From Thermoplasmatota archaeon (GTDB lineage: Archaea > Thermoplasmatota > Penumbrarchaeia > JASLWR01): a stretch of 55,346 nt of DNA. Positions 25,269 through 35,164 of the stretch are shown here, piece by piece; position 1 is the first letter of the stretch, and every line of letters begins with the position of its first letter. The notes under the pieces were generated by a model, which saw only the letters and a program-made list of their open reading frames with translations, had not been told where the DNA came from and searched no databases. Where the stretch lies: the NCBI GenBank assembly GCA_030740765.1, contig JASLWR010000019.1, positions 1-55,346 on the forward strand, given 5' to 3'. A program made the translations under genes and the position numbers.

Positions 25269-28200
25269 ATGCTTTTCGATAGACCGAATCATTCGGGATT
25301 TATAATGATTTTCATCCTTTCGTTTTCCCTTATTTTAGTATTTTTTCCGTCGATCGAAGGAGGGTACGTGTGGGAAGAGGAGGAGCTTGGCGCCCTCAAG
25401 TACGACCACAAATATCCCTTCGTTGTGTTGAAAAAGAATGTCATACTGTACTCCTCGAAAGAGGATGGGGGGGATCATTTCGATATATGGAGGATGGCCC
25501 TGGACGGAAGCGATCACCTCCAGCTCACCGATAACGACATTGACGAGATCAAACCCACCTCTGATGACGATGGAATGAAGATTGTTTTCACCGGAGAAAA
25601 AGATATTTTCATTATGGATTTCGACGGGAGCGATCACAGCAATATAATACAGGACGTGGGCGATGGATTCACGCTTATGGATGCCACTATTTCTGCCAAT
25701 GGAAATTGGGTGTCCTTTTCATCCAACATGGATAATGATACAGACAAGAACTGGGGGGACTACAATTATTTCACCAGCATACCCATGGATATCTGGAAAT
25801 GCGAGACCGACGGCGACAATGCCGAACAGTTGACAGATCAAAACTGGGACGAATATTCTCCGGCTTTCTCCCCTGATGTGGGCCAAATTGTATTCGTGGC
25901 CGAAGAAAGCGCCGGGGACGAAGACATACATCTAATGGATAGCGACGGCGGGAACTGGGAGCGGCTGGTCACATGGCAGAGCAAGGATGACTCATATCCC
26001 TCCTATTCGTCAAATGGCCGTTTCGTCATCTACAGCGAAGGGAGCGATTCGGACAAGTTTGCCACCATGTATGATATAGAGGCCGGTGTGTCGTATTATA
26101 TTAGCGCCGAGACCATCGATGAGGATGGTGATAAAGTAGTCGAGAAGATCAAGGGAAGATATTTTCGCTTCTATCCACCCACCGATAATGTCGATGAATT
26201 GAAGGTCATCTATTCCGCCAGCTCCGGAACATATTCTCCAAAGCTGAGCATTTGGACGTCGGAGAAAGCCAAGATCAGTTATACTGTCAACATAGGGCCG
26301 ATAGAGCGAGAAGCGGGTAATTACAGAAGCGAACCCATAGAAGGAGTTTCAGTGAAATTCACCTATGGAGAAGTGGAGTACGAGAATCTAACGGACGAGA
26401 ACGGATGGGCCAGCTTCATCCTCCCGGTCGGTAAACTCTCCTATGTCGAAATAAACGCCACTGTAGGAGATGAGTGGGTCACTTGGATCTCCAATAATTA
26501 TCCTCCCGAATTTTCCAGCGATCTCGTGCAGATCGGGCCAATAAAGCTCCATACCGAGAAGACCGAATACTGGGGCCTTCCACTTCAAGGAGTCCTGGTG
26601 AGTTTCGCATACAAGGGTATAACATACGAGAATACAACTGATGAAGAAGGTAATGCACATTTCCGACTAGTTATTGATGGGGAACGTGTGGATTTGCTCC
26701 CCTCCGGTACTATAATAAATGCAACATGGGACGGTGAAACCCAGACCTGGGAAGACGGGGAAGATGAAGCAGAATTTCATCGGTACATGATCGGGCTGGG
26801 TCCCATTGTGTTGAAAACGGATTCATCCGGTTATTCGGGGAAACCGGTCCAGGGAGCGAAGATAGGCTTTTCGTTTGAAGGTGATGATTACGAAAATATT
26901 ACCGACGAAGACGGATATGCCAAATTTGGGCCTTTCACAATGGACGAACTTCCGTCCGGAACCCTTATCAATGTTACCTACGGGGAAGAGTGGATCGGCT
27001 GGGAACAGGGCGATTATAACATCCCGAATTTCGCCAGTTACTCGGTAAGCATAGGGCCGATAAATCGCCTCACAGATGAATGGGATTACTCTGGTACAGC
27101 TGTAAAGGGTGCGATGGTGAGTTTTGAATACAAGGGGAAGCGTTACGAGAACATCACCGATCTGGATGGTAAGGCCCATTTTACTCTGGATGTGAAAAAG
27201 CTTCCCACGGGAATCGAGTTTAAGGCCAAGAAAGGGGGGGATACAATATCATGGGAGCAGGATGATCCATTACCTAAATTCTCCTATGAATCCACTACCT
27301 CTGATTGGTTCCAGGAGTACATTGGCGTGTTCATCGTTGGTTGCATTTTCTTCGTGGCAATAATTGCCCGTATCATTCAGAGGGTCGCGGTGAAAAAGAA
27401 GGGGAGGGTAGGGGTGCGGGACAAAGGACGCCAAAATCGGGAGGTCATGTCCGAAAAAGCGTTTGATACGGGAAAGAGCTCTGCCGCGAAAGGCAATGAC
27501 CTGTTCAAAAGGAAGATGTATCCTCAAGCCCTTGACCAGTACCGAATAGCCCAGCAGTACTTCGAACAGGCACTGCAACTGGCGAGAATAGAGAAAGATG
27601 AAGCCCTGAAGAACAGTATTGAAGGGATGCTCCGTACCATAAGGGATAACGCTGTATCTGCCGAGATGGCCATGGATGAAAAAATAGTTCAGGACGGATA
27701 TCAATCTGCTGAAAAGAATTTCAATGCTGCGTTGAAATTGCTCCGGAGTGATAATATATTCGAAGCCCGAAGGGACTTAATGGAAATATCAAGGGAACTT
27801 GAACGGCTGAGTACAGTGGCCAAAAGCAGAAACTTTACCCAGGCAATGAAAAAGATCACCACCTTTCAGGTGAGGGTAAGGGAAAACATCAATGTGGCCG
27901 ACTTGAAGATGAGCGAGGGTATCGATTCGGTTTCCTTCTCAGGCGGTAGCATTGAGGCAGGCAGTGTAATGTCCATGGACGTAACTTTGAGTAGCAGCAC
28001 GGTGTATGAAGGAGGATATGTCGTGGAAGAACTCACCCTAGTAAACAATCTGCTTTTTGATGTGACGTCCGCTGAACTTAAGGTGTCCCTCGACTCCAAT
28101 GTTCTTCACCTGTCCCATACATATCCAACATACCCGACATCAGAAACATCAGTATCCATGGGTGTCATAGCCAAGGGTGTTGGTAAAAAGGTAAAATTGT

Positions 28201-29015
28201 TCTTTGACCCTCTTGTTTCCACCTCCACATATCTGGACATTTCCCTGATATACGTGGACTCTTCGGGAAAGTACAGAACCTCGCCGCTCGGCAGAAGGAA
28301 TATTGAGATAAGACCCCCTGAGATAATTGGCGACCGAAACATCAATATTGCCACACTGAAGGATATAATAATTTCACAGGCCAAGTTTCAGGATTCCAGA
28401 GTATACGGGATCGATCCCAAGGTGCCGCTTAAAGATGTTCTCAGCCTGGCGAAGGAAGGAATGCATGAAACCAATTTTTCCAAGGTTCGGGACACAAATA
28501 GTCATGATATGGCATCATCATGGTTCTATGCCGTATCGGGTGACGGCCGTGATAAAATTATCATTCGTGCTTCGGTCATTAACAGCTCCCGTGTTCTTGA
28601 GATATTTGCAGCCTGCAGTAAGAAAGAACATCTGACCACAGTTCTGGCAGATATATCTCAAAGAGTGACTGCAAAGCTTTCTAAAAGGTGGCGCCAGCTT
28701 CAGCCGGTGACCCAGGTCAATGTGGAGATAAAGGACTCAATTATACAACGTTCCAACCTGGATTTTAGTGGGATGGCAGGGAACGTTCCCGGAAACATAA
28801 ATATCTCCGATTCGGTTCTGACCCGTTCAACTGTAGGCGCCCCCGGAGGAAGCGGTGCTGAGACTAACCTTGGAGCGTATAGAAATCTTCTCATCATGGT
28901 TTTACAAGATGGGATCATCGATGCCAACGAGGAACAAATGCTGGCCAAGCAACGCAACAAAATGGGAATATCCATTGAGCAGCACTACGAACTTCTCTCG
29001 GGACTGAACCGGTAA
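25269..29015 (+). CDS. giant membrane protein: TolB-like propeller, four repeats, TM, helical/beta cytoplasmic region
   Basis: A 1248-residue type I membrane protein. It has a signal peptide (about 10-32), PD40/TolB-like repeats (about 55-285; IWRMALDGSDHLQLTD, IFIMDFDGSDHSN, IHLMDSDGG), then four repeats of about 85 residues sharing IGPI...G..V.F.Y.G..YEN.TDE.G.A.F (about 335-665). A single transmembrane helix lies at about 683-705. The cytoplasmic half has a TPR- or MIT-like helical region (KGNDLFKRKMYPQALDQY), a beta-rich domain with SGGSIEAGS, a further alpha/beta region, and a final helical DGIIDANEEQMLAKQR segment resembling TerB/SHOCT-like ends. It looks like a transmembrane sensor or anchor. 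Function is not known. It lies 26 nt after proS. Confidence 0.82.
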   Translation: MLFDRPNHSGFIMIFILSFSLILVFFPSIEGGYVWEEEELGALKYDHKYPFVVLKKNVILYSSKEDGGDHFDIWRMALDGSDHLQLTDNDIDEIKPTSDDDGMKIVFTGEKDIFIMDFDGSDHSNIIQDVGDGFTLMDATISANGNWVSFSSNMDNDTDKNWGDYNYFTSIPMDIWKCETDGDNAEQLTDQNWDEYSPAFSPDVGQIVFVAEESAGDEDIHLMDSDGGNWERLVTWQSKDDSYPSYSSNGRFVIYSEGSDSDKFATMYDIEAGVSYYISAETIDEDGDKVVEKIKGRYFRFYPPTDNVDELKVIYSASSGTYSPKLSIWTSEKAKISYTVNIGPIEREAGNYRSEPIEGVSVKFTYGEVEYENLTDENGWASFILPVGKLSYVEINATVGDEWVTWISNNYPPEFSSDLVQIGPIKLHTEKTEYWGLPLQGVLVSFAYKGITYENTTDEEGNAHFRLVIDGERVDLLPSGTIINATWDGETQTWEDGEDEAEFHRYMIGLGPIVLKTDSSGYSGKPVQGAKIGFSFEGDDYENITDEDGYAKFGPFTMDELPSGTLINVTYGEEWIGWEQGDYNIPNFASYSVSIGPINRLTDEWDYSGTAVKGAMVSFEYKGKRYENITDLDGKAHFTLDVKKLPTGIEFKAKKGGDTISWEQDDPLPKFSYESTTSDWFQEYIGVFIVGCIFFVAIIARIIQRVAVKKKGRVGVRDKGRQNREVMSEKAFDTGKSSAAKGNDLFKRKMYPQALDQYRIAQQYFEQALQLARIEKDEALKNSIEGMLRTIRDNAVSAEMAMDEKIVQDGYQSAEKNFNAALKLLRSDNIFEARRDLMEISRELERLSTVAKSRNFTQAMKKITTFQVRVRENINVADLKMSEGIDSVSFSGGSIEAGSVMSMDVTLSSSTVYEGGYVVEELTLVNNLLFDVTSAELKVSLDSNVLHLSHTYPTYPTSETSVSMGVIAKGVGKKVKLFFDPLVSTSTYLDISLIYVDSSGKYRTSPLGRRNIEIRPPEIIGDRNINIATLKDIIISQAKFQDSRVYGIDPKVPLKDVLSLAKEGMHETNFSKVRDTNSHDMASSWFYAVSGDGRDKIIIRASVINSSRVLEIFAACSKKEHLTTVLADISQRVTAKLSKRWRQLQPVTQVNVEIKDSIIQRSNLDFSGMAGNVPGNINISDSVLTRSTVGAPGGSGAETNLGAYRNLLIMVLQDGIIDANEEQMLAKQRNKMGISIEQHYELLSGLNR

Positions 29016-29021
29016 TTTTGT

Positions 29022-30071
29022 CTATTCCAGCCCAATCAGATGCTCCCAGCCCTTGTCCTCTATCAACGAAATGTCGTCACCGTTTCTCAATAAAATATCC
29101 TTGTCAGTCACCTTTCCTATTGGTGAAATGGCTGGTAGTAACTCGTTATCTTCGAATATTCTTTCGACCTTTTTAAGGTTATCTTCAGCCACTGTAAATA
29201 ATAAACCGAAATCGCCGCCCCTGTATAGAGCCGCCTCAACGGATTCGTCTTCGTTCAATCCCGATATTTCCAGGTCCCGGTCCATGGGAAGCCGGTTTCG
29301 GTCCACGAGAAATCCTACGTCGTTCTGCCGGGCCAACTCGTGAAGGGACATTGCCAGGCCGTCGGAGTTATCCATTCCCGAACTAACAAAATTCGATTCC
29401 GAAAGAGATAGACCGGCCTCCACGTGAGGGAATATCTTAAGCATCTTTTCGTAATAATCATAGGCGTCTTCGTTCTTCTTTACATACCAGTAAGCACCAT
29501 GCTGCCCTTTTTCAATGGCCCTCCGTCGATTAAATCCTTTGATCATTCTCAAAGCTGCAAACCCGCGTCCAAGGGTGCCAGTGATGCAAACGATATCTCC
29601 CCTGCGGCATCCATTTCGGGATATGAATCGGTCCGACTCGCATCTGCCGATGGCAGTGGGGGCCATAATAAGCGATGGGGCGAATTTCGTATCTCCACCT
29701 ATGACCGGCATCTTGTATCTTTTCGCGCATTCGTGGAAACCCGATAGCAAAGATTCAAACCATGAGAGTGGAAATGAACCCGGAATCGCCACCGCCAATA
29801 CGATCCCCGCAGGCTTTCCTCCTTTTGCGGCTAGGTCCGAGAGGTTAACCGCTGCCGCATACCATCCGCACAAAGACGGTGGTGCCCCTACTGGGAAATG
29901 AGTGGTCGAGCAGGTGAGATCGCTGGTGACCAGGATCAAACCACTCCCCGATGTCAATGCAGCAGTGTCGTCCCCGATTCCAACGATTATACCATTGGCT
30001 TGTAAATTATCTGAAAAAATATTACGAGCGATCTCAACGAGTCTCTTCTCTCCAACGTCGGACACGCGCAT
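29022..30071 (-). CDS. thiL: thiamine-monophosphate kinase
   Basis: Phosphorylates thiamine monophosphate to the active diphosphate with ATP. At 349 residues it is of usual length with an extended middle. The PurM-like fold motifs are IGIVGIGDDTA-type (VGIGDDTAAL, about 30-39), VTSDLT, VNLSDLAAKGGKP (about 75-87) and VIGGDTK (about 120-126), with the metal-binding aspartates in place. Near the C-terminus VSSGMDNSDGLAMSLHELA matches the family's SDGL motif. It converges on the giant membrane-protein gene with a gap of 6 nt. GTGAT lies about 5 nt upstream of the start. Confidence 0.93.
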   Translation of the reverse strand: MRVSDVGEKRLVEIARNIFSDNLQANGIIVGIGDDTAALTSGSGLILVTSDLTCSTTHFPVGAPPSLCGWYAAAVNLSDLAAKGGKPAGIVLAVAIPGSFPLSWFESLLSGFHECAKRYKMPVIGGDTKFAPSLIMAPTAIGRCESDRFISRNGCRRGDIVCITGTLGRGFAALRMIKGFNRRRAIEKGQHGAYWYVKKNEDAYDYYEKMLKIFPHVEAGLSLSESNFVSSGMDNSDGLAMSLHELARQNDVGFLVDRNRLPMDRDLEISGLNEDESVEAALYRGGDFGLLFTVAEDNLKKVERIFEDNELLPAISPIGKVTDKDILLRNGDDISLIEDKGWEHLIGLE

Positions 30072-30132
30072 GGGATCACGAAAAAACTATCTAGGCCGTT
30101 TAAGGCCCATCTATGTTAAGGAACGTGGATAC

Positions 30133-30426
30133 TTAAGCCTTCATTATACAGAAAAGGAACAACAGCAATCCGACAATACCGCCTACTGCAGCTCCCAGGA
30201 TACCAAGTAGATGCTCCCATATCCACACTTCTGTAAGGACGCCGAATTCGAGAAACTGGGTAGCTACAACGAAGGCAACACAAAAAAGTCCTATTAGCAT
30301 GAGTATTGTACCTATCGATCTGCTCTTGCCAGCACCGAAATATGCGGCAAAAATACCAGTGACCAGTGAGGTCACGCCAAACCAGAGTGTCAAGCTTATT
30401 ATGAATATCGGAAAAAGGGATCCCAT
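30133..30426 (-). CDS. small membrane protein, three helices
   Basis: A 97-residue protein with three hydrophobic segments: about 4-28 (PIFIISLTLWFGVTSLVTGI), 36-58 (SIGTILMLIGLFCVAFVV) and 72-94 (LLGILGAAVGGIVGLLLFLF). GGAGG lies 7 nt upstream of the ATG, which supports this start over an overlapping frame. No family is recognised. It sits between thiL and the Lrp-type domain gene in the same orientation, with 61 nt to thiL. Confidence 0.72.
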   Translation of the reverse strand: MGSLFPIFIISLTLWFGVTSLVTGIFAAYFGAGKSRSIGTILMLIGLFCVAFVVATQFLEFGVLTEVWIWEHLLGILGAAVGGIVGLLLFLFCIMKA

Positions 30427-30561
30427 GAGATGCCTCCACGTCTCTATATACCTGGAAATGAGTGATACTATATATTAACTTTGTTTTTCCCTTACTGGAA
30501 ATATAACCTTACCGTGGTTGGGATGTGGCAAGCCACATTTGGGTATCTTGGCATTGTCACT

Positions 30562-30795
30562 CTAGAACTTGATCCCGGTAAGTGTTTTTGTATCAATTAC
30601 GCCCTCGATGGATCTAATACCGTCCACCACGATTTTTCCCAGTTCGTTGAAATCCTCTGTCTCGAGTTTTGCTATTAGATCGTACTCTCCGAAAAGGGGG
30701 TGCAGCTCGATGATATCCGGAAGTTCATTGAGTTTGTTGAACACTTCGTGTTCCTTTGCTGGTGCAGTGCTTATCAGTACGTAACCTATTGCCAT
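30562..30795 (-). CDS. stand-alone Lrp/AsnC effector-binding (RAM) domain protein
   Basis: A 77-residue protein equal to the C-terminal ligand-binding domain of Lrp/AsnC regulators without the DNA-binding helix-turn-helix. The pattern AIGYVLISTAPAKEHEVFNKL, then HPLFGEYDLIAKLETED and GVIDTKTLTGIKF, follows the beta-alpha-beta-beta-alpha-beta order. Such proteins usually form dimers or octamers that bind amino acids and may modulate full-length Lrp proteins (family knowledge). No strong ribosome site is seen; an AT-rich TATA-like stretch is about 25-40 nt upstream. Confidence 0.9.
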   Translation of the reverse strand: MAIGYVLISTAPAKEHEVFNKLNELPDIIELHPLFGEYDLIAKLETEDFNELGKIVVDGIRSIEGVIDTKTLTGIKF

Positions 30796-30901
30796 ATAAT
30801 TACCGCTTTTAATATCTGAATAGTCTCTATATAATGCTTTGTATTGAATTGGAATTTTTTATCATTTAGGAAATACAGACCATCCAGTCGATTTTTTTGG
30901 A

Positions 30902-30926
30902 CCGCTTTTTTTTCTAAAAAAAGTGG
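30902..30926 (-). terminator. T-run/A-run hairpin after the 1164-residue protein gene
   Basis: CCGCTTTTTTTT-ct-AAAAAAAGTGG forms an 11-bp stem with one G-T pair. It lies 68 nt past the stop of the minus-strand gene ending at 30994, and the minus strand then continues through T-rich sequence. It is similar in design to 9579-9602. Function is inferred. Confidence 0.45.
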
Positions 30927-30993
30927 TTTTCCATCAAATTTCAGCGAGATGTGCACCCCAGCAGATGATATTGGTTGGTTACGTGTGAGAATC

Positions 30994-33900
30994 TTATTTT
31001 CTTACGGCCCACAGGAAAGCAAGGGTCAACACAAACCCAAGAACAATGATGCCGACCACGGCCATAACCCAGTTGGCGATACCACTCATTACCCCTGAAG
31101 AACCCTCGATTAACACCGGTTTATCGATGGTATTGTCCTGTTTGTCCTTTTCAACTATCAGGTTATCCGGGTCAACAATAACCTTGAGCTTGCATTCCGA
31201 AATATCCGGCACCTTCCACGTGAAGGCCACCATCTGAGTATTTCCCGCAAGAATCGTCCGTATTGGCATTGTTGCAACGGCCAGCCCGTCCACGTAGAGG
31301 CGGACCTGCACGTCCTCGGCGCGTATATCCCCTGTGTTCTTCACATGGACCATGACCGATACTAGCTGGCCACTTTCAATGGTTTCAGGGAGCTCGATGC
31401 CACCCACGAATGTAAGGTCCGCATTCCTAACGCTGACCGTAGACCTTATCTCCGGGAGCTCTAGGCCGGGAGAGCCGATGCAAATAGAGGTAATGTTGAA
31501 GCTGGCATCTCTGGCCGAGGCATAGCGCGGCACCTCCGCTGTGATCGTCACCCAGGCCGCTCCTTTACGGGGAATTCTGAGTGTGATTTCATTCATAACG
31601 AGGAGATCTTCTCTAATATTACTTGGCTCATAGGCTGTAGTGCGATCTAGGTCTGTTACGTCCACGGTCCTGGTGAAATCTACATATTCCACTGTCTTGA
31701 TCCCTGCCATCTGTTCATCGAGGGATACACCCGAGAAGAATACGGTCCACGGCTTCCTCAATTCCGTTACCGGGTAAAGGTCCAGAGGGATGTCCTCGAT
31801 ATTGAGCTGTACCTCGTCCCAGGCATTTCCATCGTTCCGGACGCATACGCGGAACATTGTGAAAGCACCCGGTTCGGTAATTTCCATATCATCTGATGTG
31901 AAAATGTCAATGGAAGATTTTCTGCTTACCTGTATTGAAAGGAACAGAAATTCAAAATTCTCCTCCCCGCTGATGTTGATCATCACCGTGTAAGGATCGA
32001 AGCCGGCAGTCTCAGGAATAGCGTCTGCAAGAGCGTTAAGGGAGACAGTTATATCCAGGCGAAGGTAGAGTGTCTGGAAAGGTTCGAGTGTGATATAGTC
32101 CACCGGCAATCCCTCGAAGAAGAACTCAAAATCCCATCCCATTGCAAGCTGGGACATGAAAAAATTTGCCCCCGTCATGCCATTGCCAAGATTGCTCACA
32201 GAGAGATTCAGGGATATTTTATCTCCGGGGTTCAGGTTATAATAATCAATATCCTCCAACGAGGCACTTATTATGCAGAAACGGTTAACTATGGTAGTTA
32301 GGAACACCGAGTCAACCACCTTGTCCACGGATGGCATATTCACTTTTACCTCCAGGACGCAGCGGGAACCCTCGAGAGCACCTTCGGGCGCTGTAATAGT
32401 AACAGAAACCGTCTTACGCTGTCTGGCCTGTAGAATGATGGTAGGCATGTCGGTAATGCCGGTCCATCCCGATATCATGGGACCCAGTTGGATTTCAATA
32501 CTCTCACGGCTGTTACCATTGTTCTTCACAGTTATCAAAAAGGTTACTGATTTTCCAGGGTCCACGTATTTTATGGCTTCGTCACATTCGATCTCAACTG
32601 CCCGGAACGCACTGACCTCGAAGATGAGCTCATCATCATGTTTACCCTTGGCGTCCTGACCGCTGAGCTTGGAGAGAGCTGACTCACCCACCGCTGTAAT
32701 TATCGCCGTTTCACCTTCTTTCGCATCTATGGGTGGTGTGATGAATACGGTTACACCGGTAGTGTTTTCTTCGAAATGATATGATGACAGCTCGATATTT
32801 TTTATAGATACGGACGTTCCATCGAAGACCCAGCCAGGATTATGTTCAGTGTCTACGTTAACTTCCCAATCGCTTGGAACTCCCTGGAGGTCTATTTTGT
32901 ACGTATCATTGATATTGCCGATGTTGTTGACGCCGAGGGTGGCCACCGTGGTTTTTCCCGGGTCCACGATTATCTTTTTCTGTTCGTTCACATCGGTCTT
33001 GACCGCCCAGTTCACATTGTAACCCAGGTCTACGATTATGACGTTAGTTGTCCAGATGGTGTCAGTGGCATTCTCCGGATCACCGGTTGAAGTTGCTGTC
33101 ACATTGATAATTGCATAATCACCGTCTGTTACGTTAGTCAGCGGCGCGGTAACGGTGAGGGTGACGTGCTCTGATTCTCTCGTGTCCAGTTCGGACGTTT
33201 CTTCTATGTCCAGTGAAGCGGTCCAGTTACCCGGGACATTCGGAATTTCAAGTTTGATGGTATCCGCTCTGAGTCCAAGATTCCAGACCTCTATGTCGAA
33301 TGTATGGGTTTCGCCGGGTTCATAAATGTAAACAAGAGGTTTCGGGAGACCCGTATAGGGGTCTTTTTCCCCGGAGATAAGGGCCACTTCATAGGCCCGG
33401 GGTGCCAGCCAATCGATGATGCCCAATCCGAATTCGGCATTGTGTTCGTCCCAGAAATCCACCTTGCCGTCCTCGTCGCAATCGTATGTGTCCCCGAAAA
33501 CGTTGCAATCCGGTACGAAAACGGCTCGCCCCGCTCCTGTACAGTTACCGTTGGGGATGGCCAAGCATGCTGGTTCCCCATTGAAGTTACTGGAGCCATC
33601 CGTATCCGTGACGATAATTTTTCTGGACTCCGTGGGATTCTCGAGAGTGTATGCATTGGAACAGTAGTACTGGACAGTAGGTGCGTTTTCGGTGATTATG
33701 TATATCTGGTCAGGATCGTTCTCGTAACCGGGAATGTCATTTGTGGGCATGTTGTCATCACCGGGAACATTGTTATCTTCGTATATCAACCAGTAGTTAT
33801 ACGGGCCTGTATAGTCGTTTACATCGGTAACCACATCCGAACCCCATCTTACAAAAAAACGCATGGCAATATCATTTACCTGTGCGGGGAAATTTGAATG

Positions 33901-34488
33901 ATCCCCTATCAGCAGCAATCCGCCGCCGTTCTTCACGAAATCTTCGATCACATCTATCTCCGAATTTCTGTAATTACCGTTGAAGGTCATGGGGACTACT
34001 AGAACATCGATATCCTCAAGTGCCTCTTTTGTGAACAGCTCACCCTCGTTTAGCAGTACGACTTCATAGGTATTTTCGGTTTCGAATGTATGGCCGGGAT
34101 GGGACGCTTCCATGCCTTTTGGGTCTCGTAAAACGTCTGCAAAACTACTGTGGCCCCCCTCACCCACCTGACCCCAGCCGTGGACATCATCAGCCTCATT
34201 CGCCGGATCAACACTGAAAGCCGGCAAGTGTGCATCATCGAACATAACTTTGATAATATCGGAATCTCTGGAACCGCGTGTATATTTATTATCGCCGGAT
34301 ATTCCCCTTTCGAAACTAACATCATTGGCCGCATCCTCCACGGCTCTGACAGGTTTTAAGATAGAATCGTTTCCTTCAAATATCATATTGTCTTCGGTCT
34401 CATTCATCCATCCAATATTTGAGACAAATTGGGTGAAAAGTACACCTATCATTAGAATAATTATTGCAGAGCTAAATATCTTATTCAT
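30994..34488 (-). CDS. large secreted membrane-anchored protein with GATase-like and NEW3/CARDB domains
   Basis: A 1164-residue surface protein with a signal segment (about 3-25). The N-terminal domain contains LEDIDVLVVPMTFNG...VIEDFVKNGGGLLLIGDHSNF (about 155-205), a class I glutamine-amidotransferase-like or DUF4350-like fold. Then come several NEW3-type beta domains recognised by YEPGETHTFDIEVWNLG, DPGKTTVATLGVNNIGN and DPGKSVTFLITVKNNGN (about 390-720). Near the C-terminus is a CARDB domain (IESGQLVSVMVHVKNTG). A membrane helix at about 1137-1160 ends in AVRK. It carries many N-glycosylation sequons. It is single in its unit, with a hairpin terminator after it. Probable role: cell envelope or adhesion (inference). 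Confidence 0.85.
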   Translation of the reverse strand: MNKIFSSAIIILMIGVLFTQFVSNIGWMNETEDNMIFEGNDSILKPVRAVEDAANDVSFERGISGDNKYTRGSRDSDIIKVMFDDAHLPAFSVDPANEADDVHGWGQVGEGGHSSFADVLRDPKGMEASHPGHTFETENTYEVVLLNEGELFTKEALEDIDVLVVPMTFNGNYRNSEIDVIEDFVKNGGGLLLIGDHSNFPAQVNDIAMRFFVRWGSDVVTDVNDYTGPYNYWLIYEDNNVPGDDNMPTNDIPGYENDPDQIYIITENAPTVQYYCSNAYTLENPTESRKIIVTDTDGSSNFNGEPACLAIPNGNCTGAGRAVFVPDCNVFGDTYDCDEDGKVDFWDEHNAEFGLGIIDWLAPRAYEVALISGEKDPYTGLPKPLVYIYEPGETHTFDIEVWNLGLRADTIKLEIPNVPGNWTASLDIEETSELDTRESEHVTLTVTAPLTNVTDGDYAIINVTATSTGDPENATDTIWTTNVIIVDLGYNVNWAVKTDVNEQKKIIVDPGKTTVATLGVNNIGNINDTYKIDLQGVPSDWEVNVDTEHNPGWVFDGTSVSIKNIELSSYHFEENTTGVTVFITPPIDAKEGETAIITAVGESALSKLSGQDAKGKHDDELIFEVSAFRAVEIECDEAIKYVDPGKSVTFLITVKNNGNSRESIEIQLGPMISGWTGITDMPTIILQARQRKTVSVTITAPEGALEGSRCVLEVKVNMPSVDKVVDSVFLTTIVNRFCIISASLEDIDYYNLNPGDKISLNLSVSNLGNGMTGANFFMSQLAMGWDFEFFFEGLPVDYITLEPFQTLYLRLDITVSLNALADAIPETAGFDPYTVMINISGEENFEFLFLSIQVSRKSSIDIFTSDDMEITEPGAFTMFRVCVRNDGNAWDEVQLNIEDIPLDLYPVTELRKPWTVFFSGVSLDEQMAGIKTVEYVDFTRTVDVTDLDRTTAYEPSNIREDLLVMNEITLRIPRKGAAWVTITAEVPRYASARDASFNITSICIGSPGLELPEIRSTVSVRNADLTFVGGIELPETIESGQLVSVMVHVKNTGDIRAEDVQVRLYVDGLAVATMPIRTILAGNTQMVAFTWKVPDISECKLKVIVDPDNLIVEKDKQDNTIDKPVLIEGSSGVMSGIANWVMAVVGIIVLGFVLTLAFLWAVRK

Positions 34489-34734
34489 CTATTACACTTC
34501 CAAAGTATTAGGGAATCTTCTCAATTTACATTAAGGTAATGGTAATGATATTATTTTTACTCTTTTATATTAACGATAATAAATGAACAATAATGGAAGT
34601 TTGGCATTGGTTTCTGTTAATTGTGGGCAATTATTAAAACTTATGTTAAGTTCATACTTTTCACATTGATTCATTATTTGGAAAATGTTGAAATATCATT
34701 ACTGCAATTCACCGCCTCTCAGAAGGGATTGATA

Positions 34735-35013
34735 ATGGCAAGAAGGACTAAGAAAGCAGGCATAGTCGCCACATTCGGGGCACGATACGGCACCAGCGTC
34801 CGAAAGAAATACAAGAAGGCGGCAGAGTCCTCTAAGAAAAAGTACCAATGTCCGAAATGCACCTATTCTTCCGTTAAGAGGATCTCTAGCGGTATCTGGC
34901 AGTGCAGGCATTGCAAACACAAATTCGCCGGGGGAGCATATCAGCCCCTGTCCGATGCGATGAAGAATAGATTATTGATATTCAAAAAGGTAAACGAACA
35001 AATGGACCGGTGA
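34735..35013 (+). CDS. rpl37ae: large-subunit ribosomal protein eL43 (L37Ae)
   Basis: A 92-residue zinc-ribbon ribosomal protein. The start MARRTKKAGIVATFGARYG is typical of the family, followed by CPKC...CRHC (about 39-60) and KFAGGAYQP. The ATG at 34735 is chosen because of this conserved start and AAGGGATTG upstream; a longer frame to 34621 is not supported. It is the first gene of a tight cluster (eL43, rpoP, pcc1, prefoldin beta, DHH) with gaps of 3-60 nt, an arrangement conserved in many archaea and pointing to co-expression of translation and transcription parts. Confidence 0.97.
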   Translation: MARRTKKAGIVATFGARYGTSVRKKYKKAAESSKKKYQCPKCTYSSVKRISSGIWQCRHCKHKFAGGAYQPLSDAMKNRLLIFKKVNEQMDR

Positions 35014-35019
35014 ACTCTT

Positions 35020-35160
35020 ATGGACTTTAAATGCGGATATTGCGGGGAGATAATCAGAGACGATGACAACATTCTCAAGGTTCAGTGCACCCGGTGTGGT
35101 GGTAAAGTACTCTATAAGAGAAGGATACGCACCACCATCAAAAAGGTTATAGCAATTTAA
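35020..35160 (+). CDS. rpoP: DNA-directed RNA polymerase subunit P (Rpb12-like)
   Basis: A 46-residue zinc-ribbon subunit of archaeal RNA polymerase. It starts MDFKCGYCGEII and has a second pair CTRCGG at residues 23-28, then the basic VLYKRRIRTT tail, all typical of the family. It begins 6 nt after the eL43 stop codon and ends 4 nt before the pcc1 start, so it is translated from the same message. It is small enough to be missed by length cut-offs. Confidence 0.95.
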   Translation: MDFKCGYCGEIIRDDDNILKVQCTRCGGKVLYKRRIRTTIKKVIAI

Positions 35161-35164
35161 TTAC

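Noticed and set aside
34621..34734. N-terminal extension of eL43
   Set aside because: Conserved eL43 start and ribosome site at 34735 make the upstream part leader sequence.
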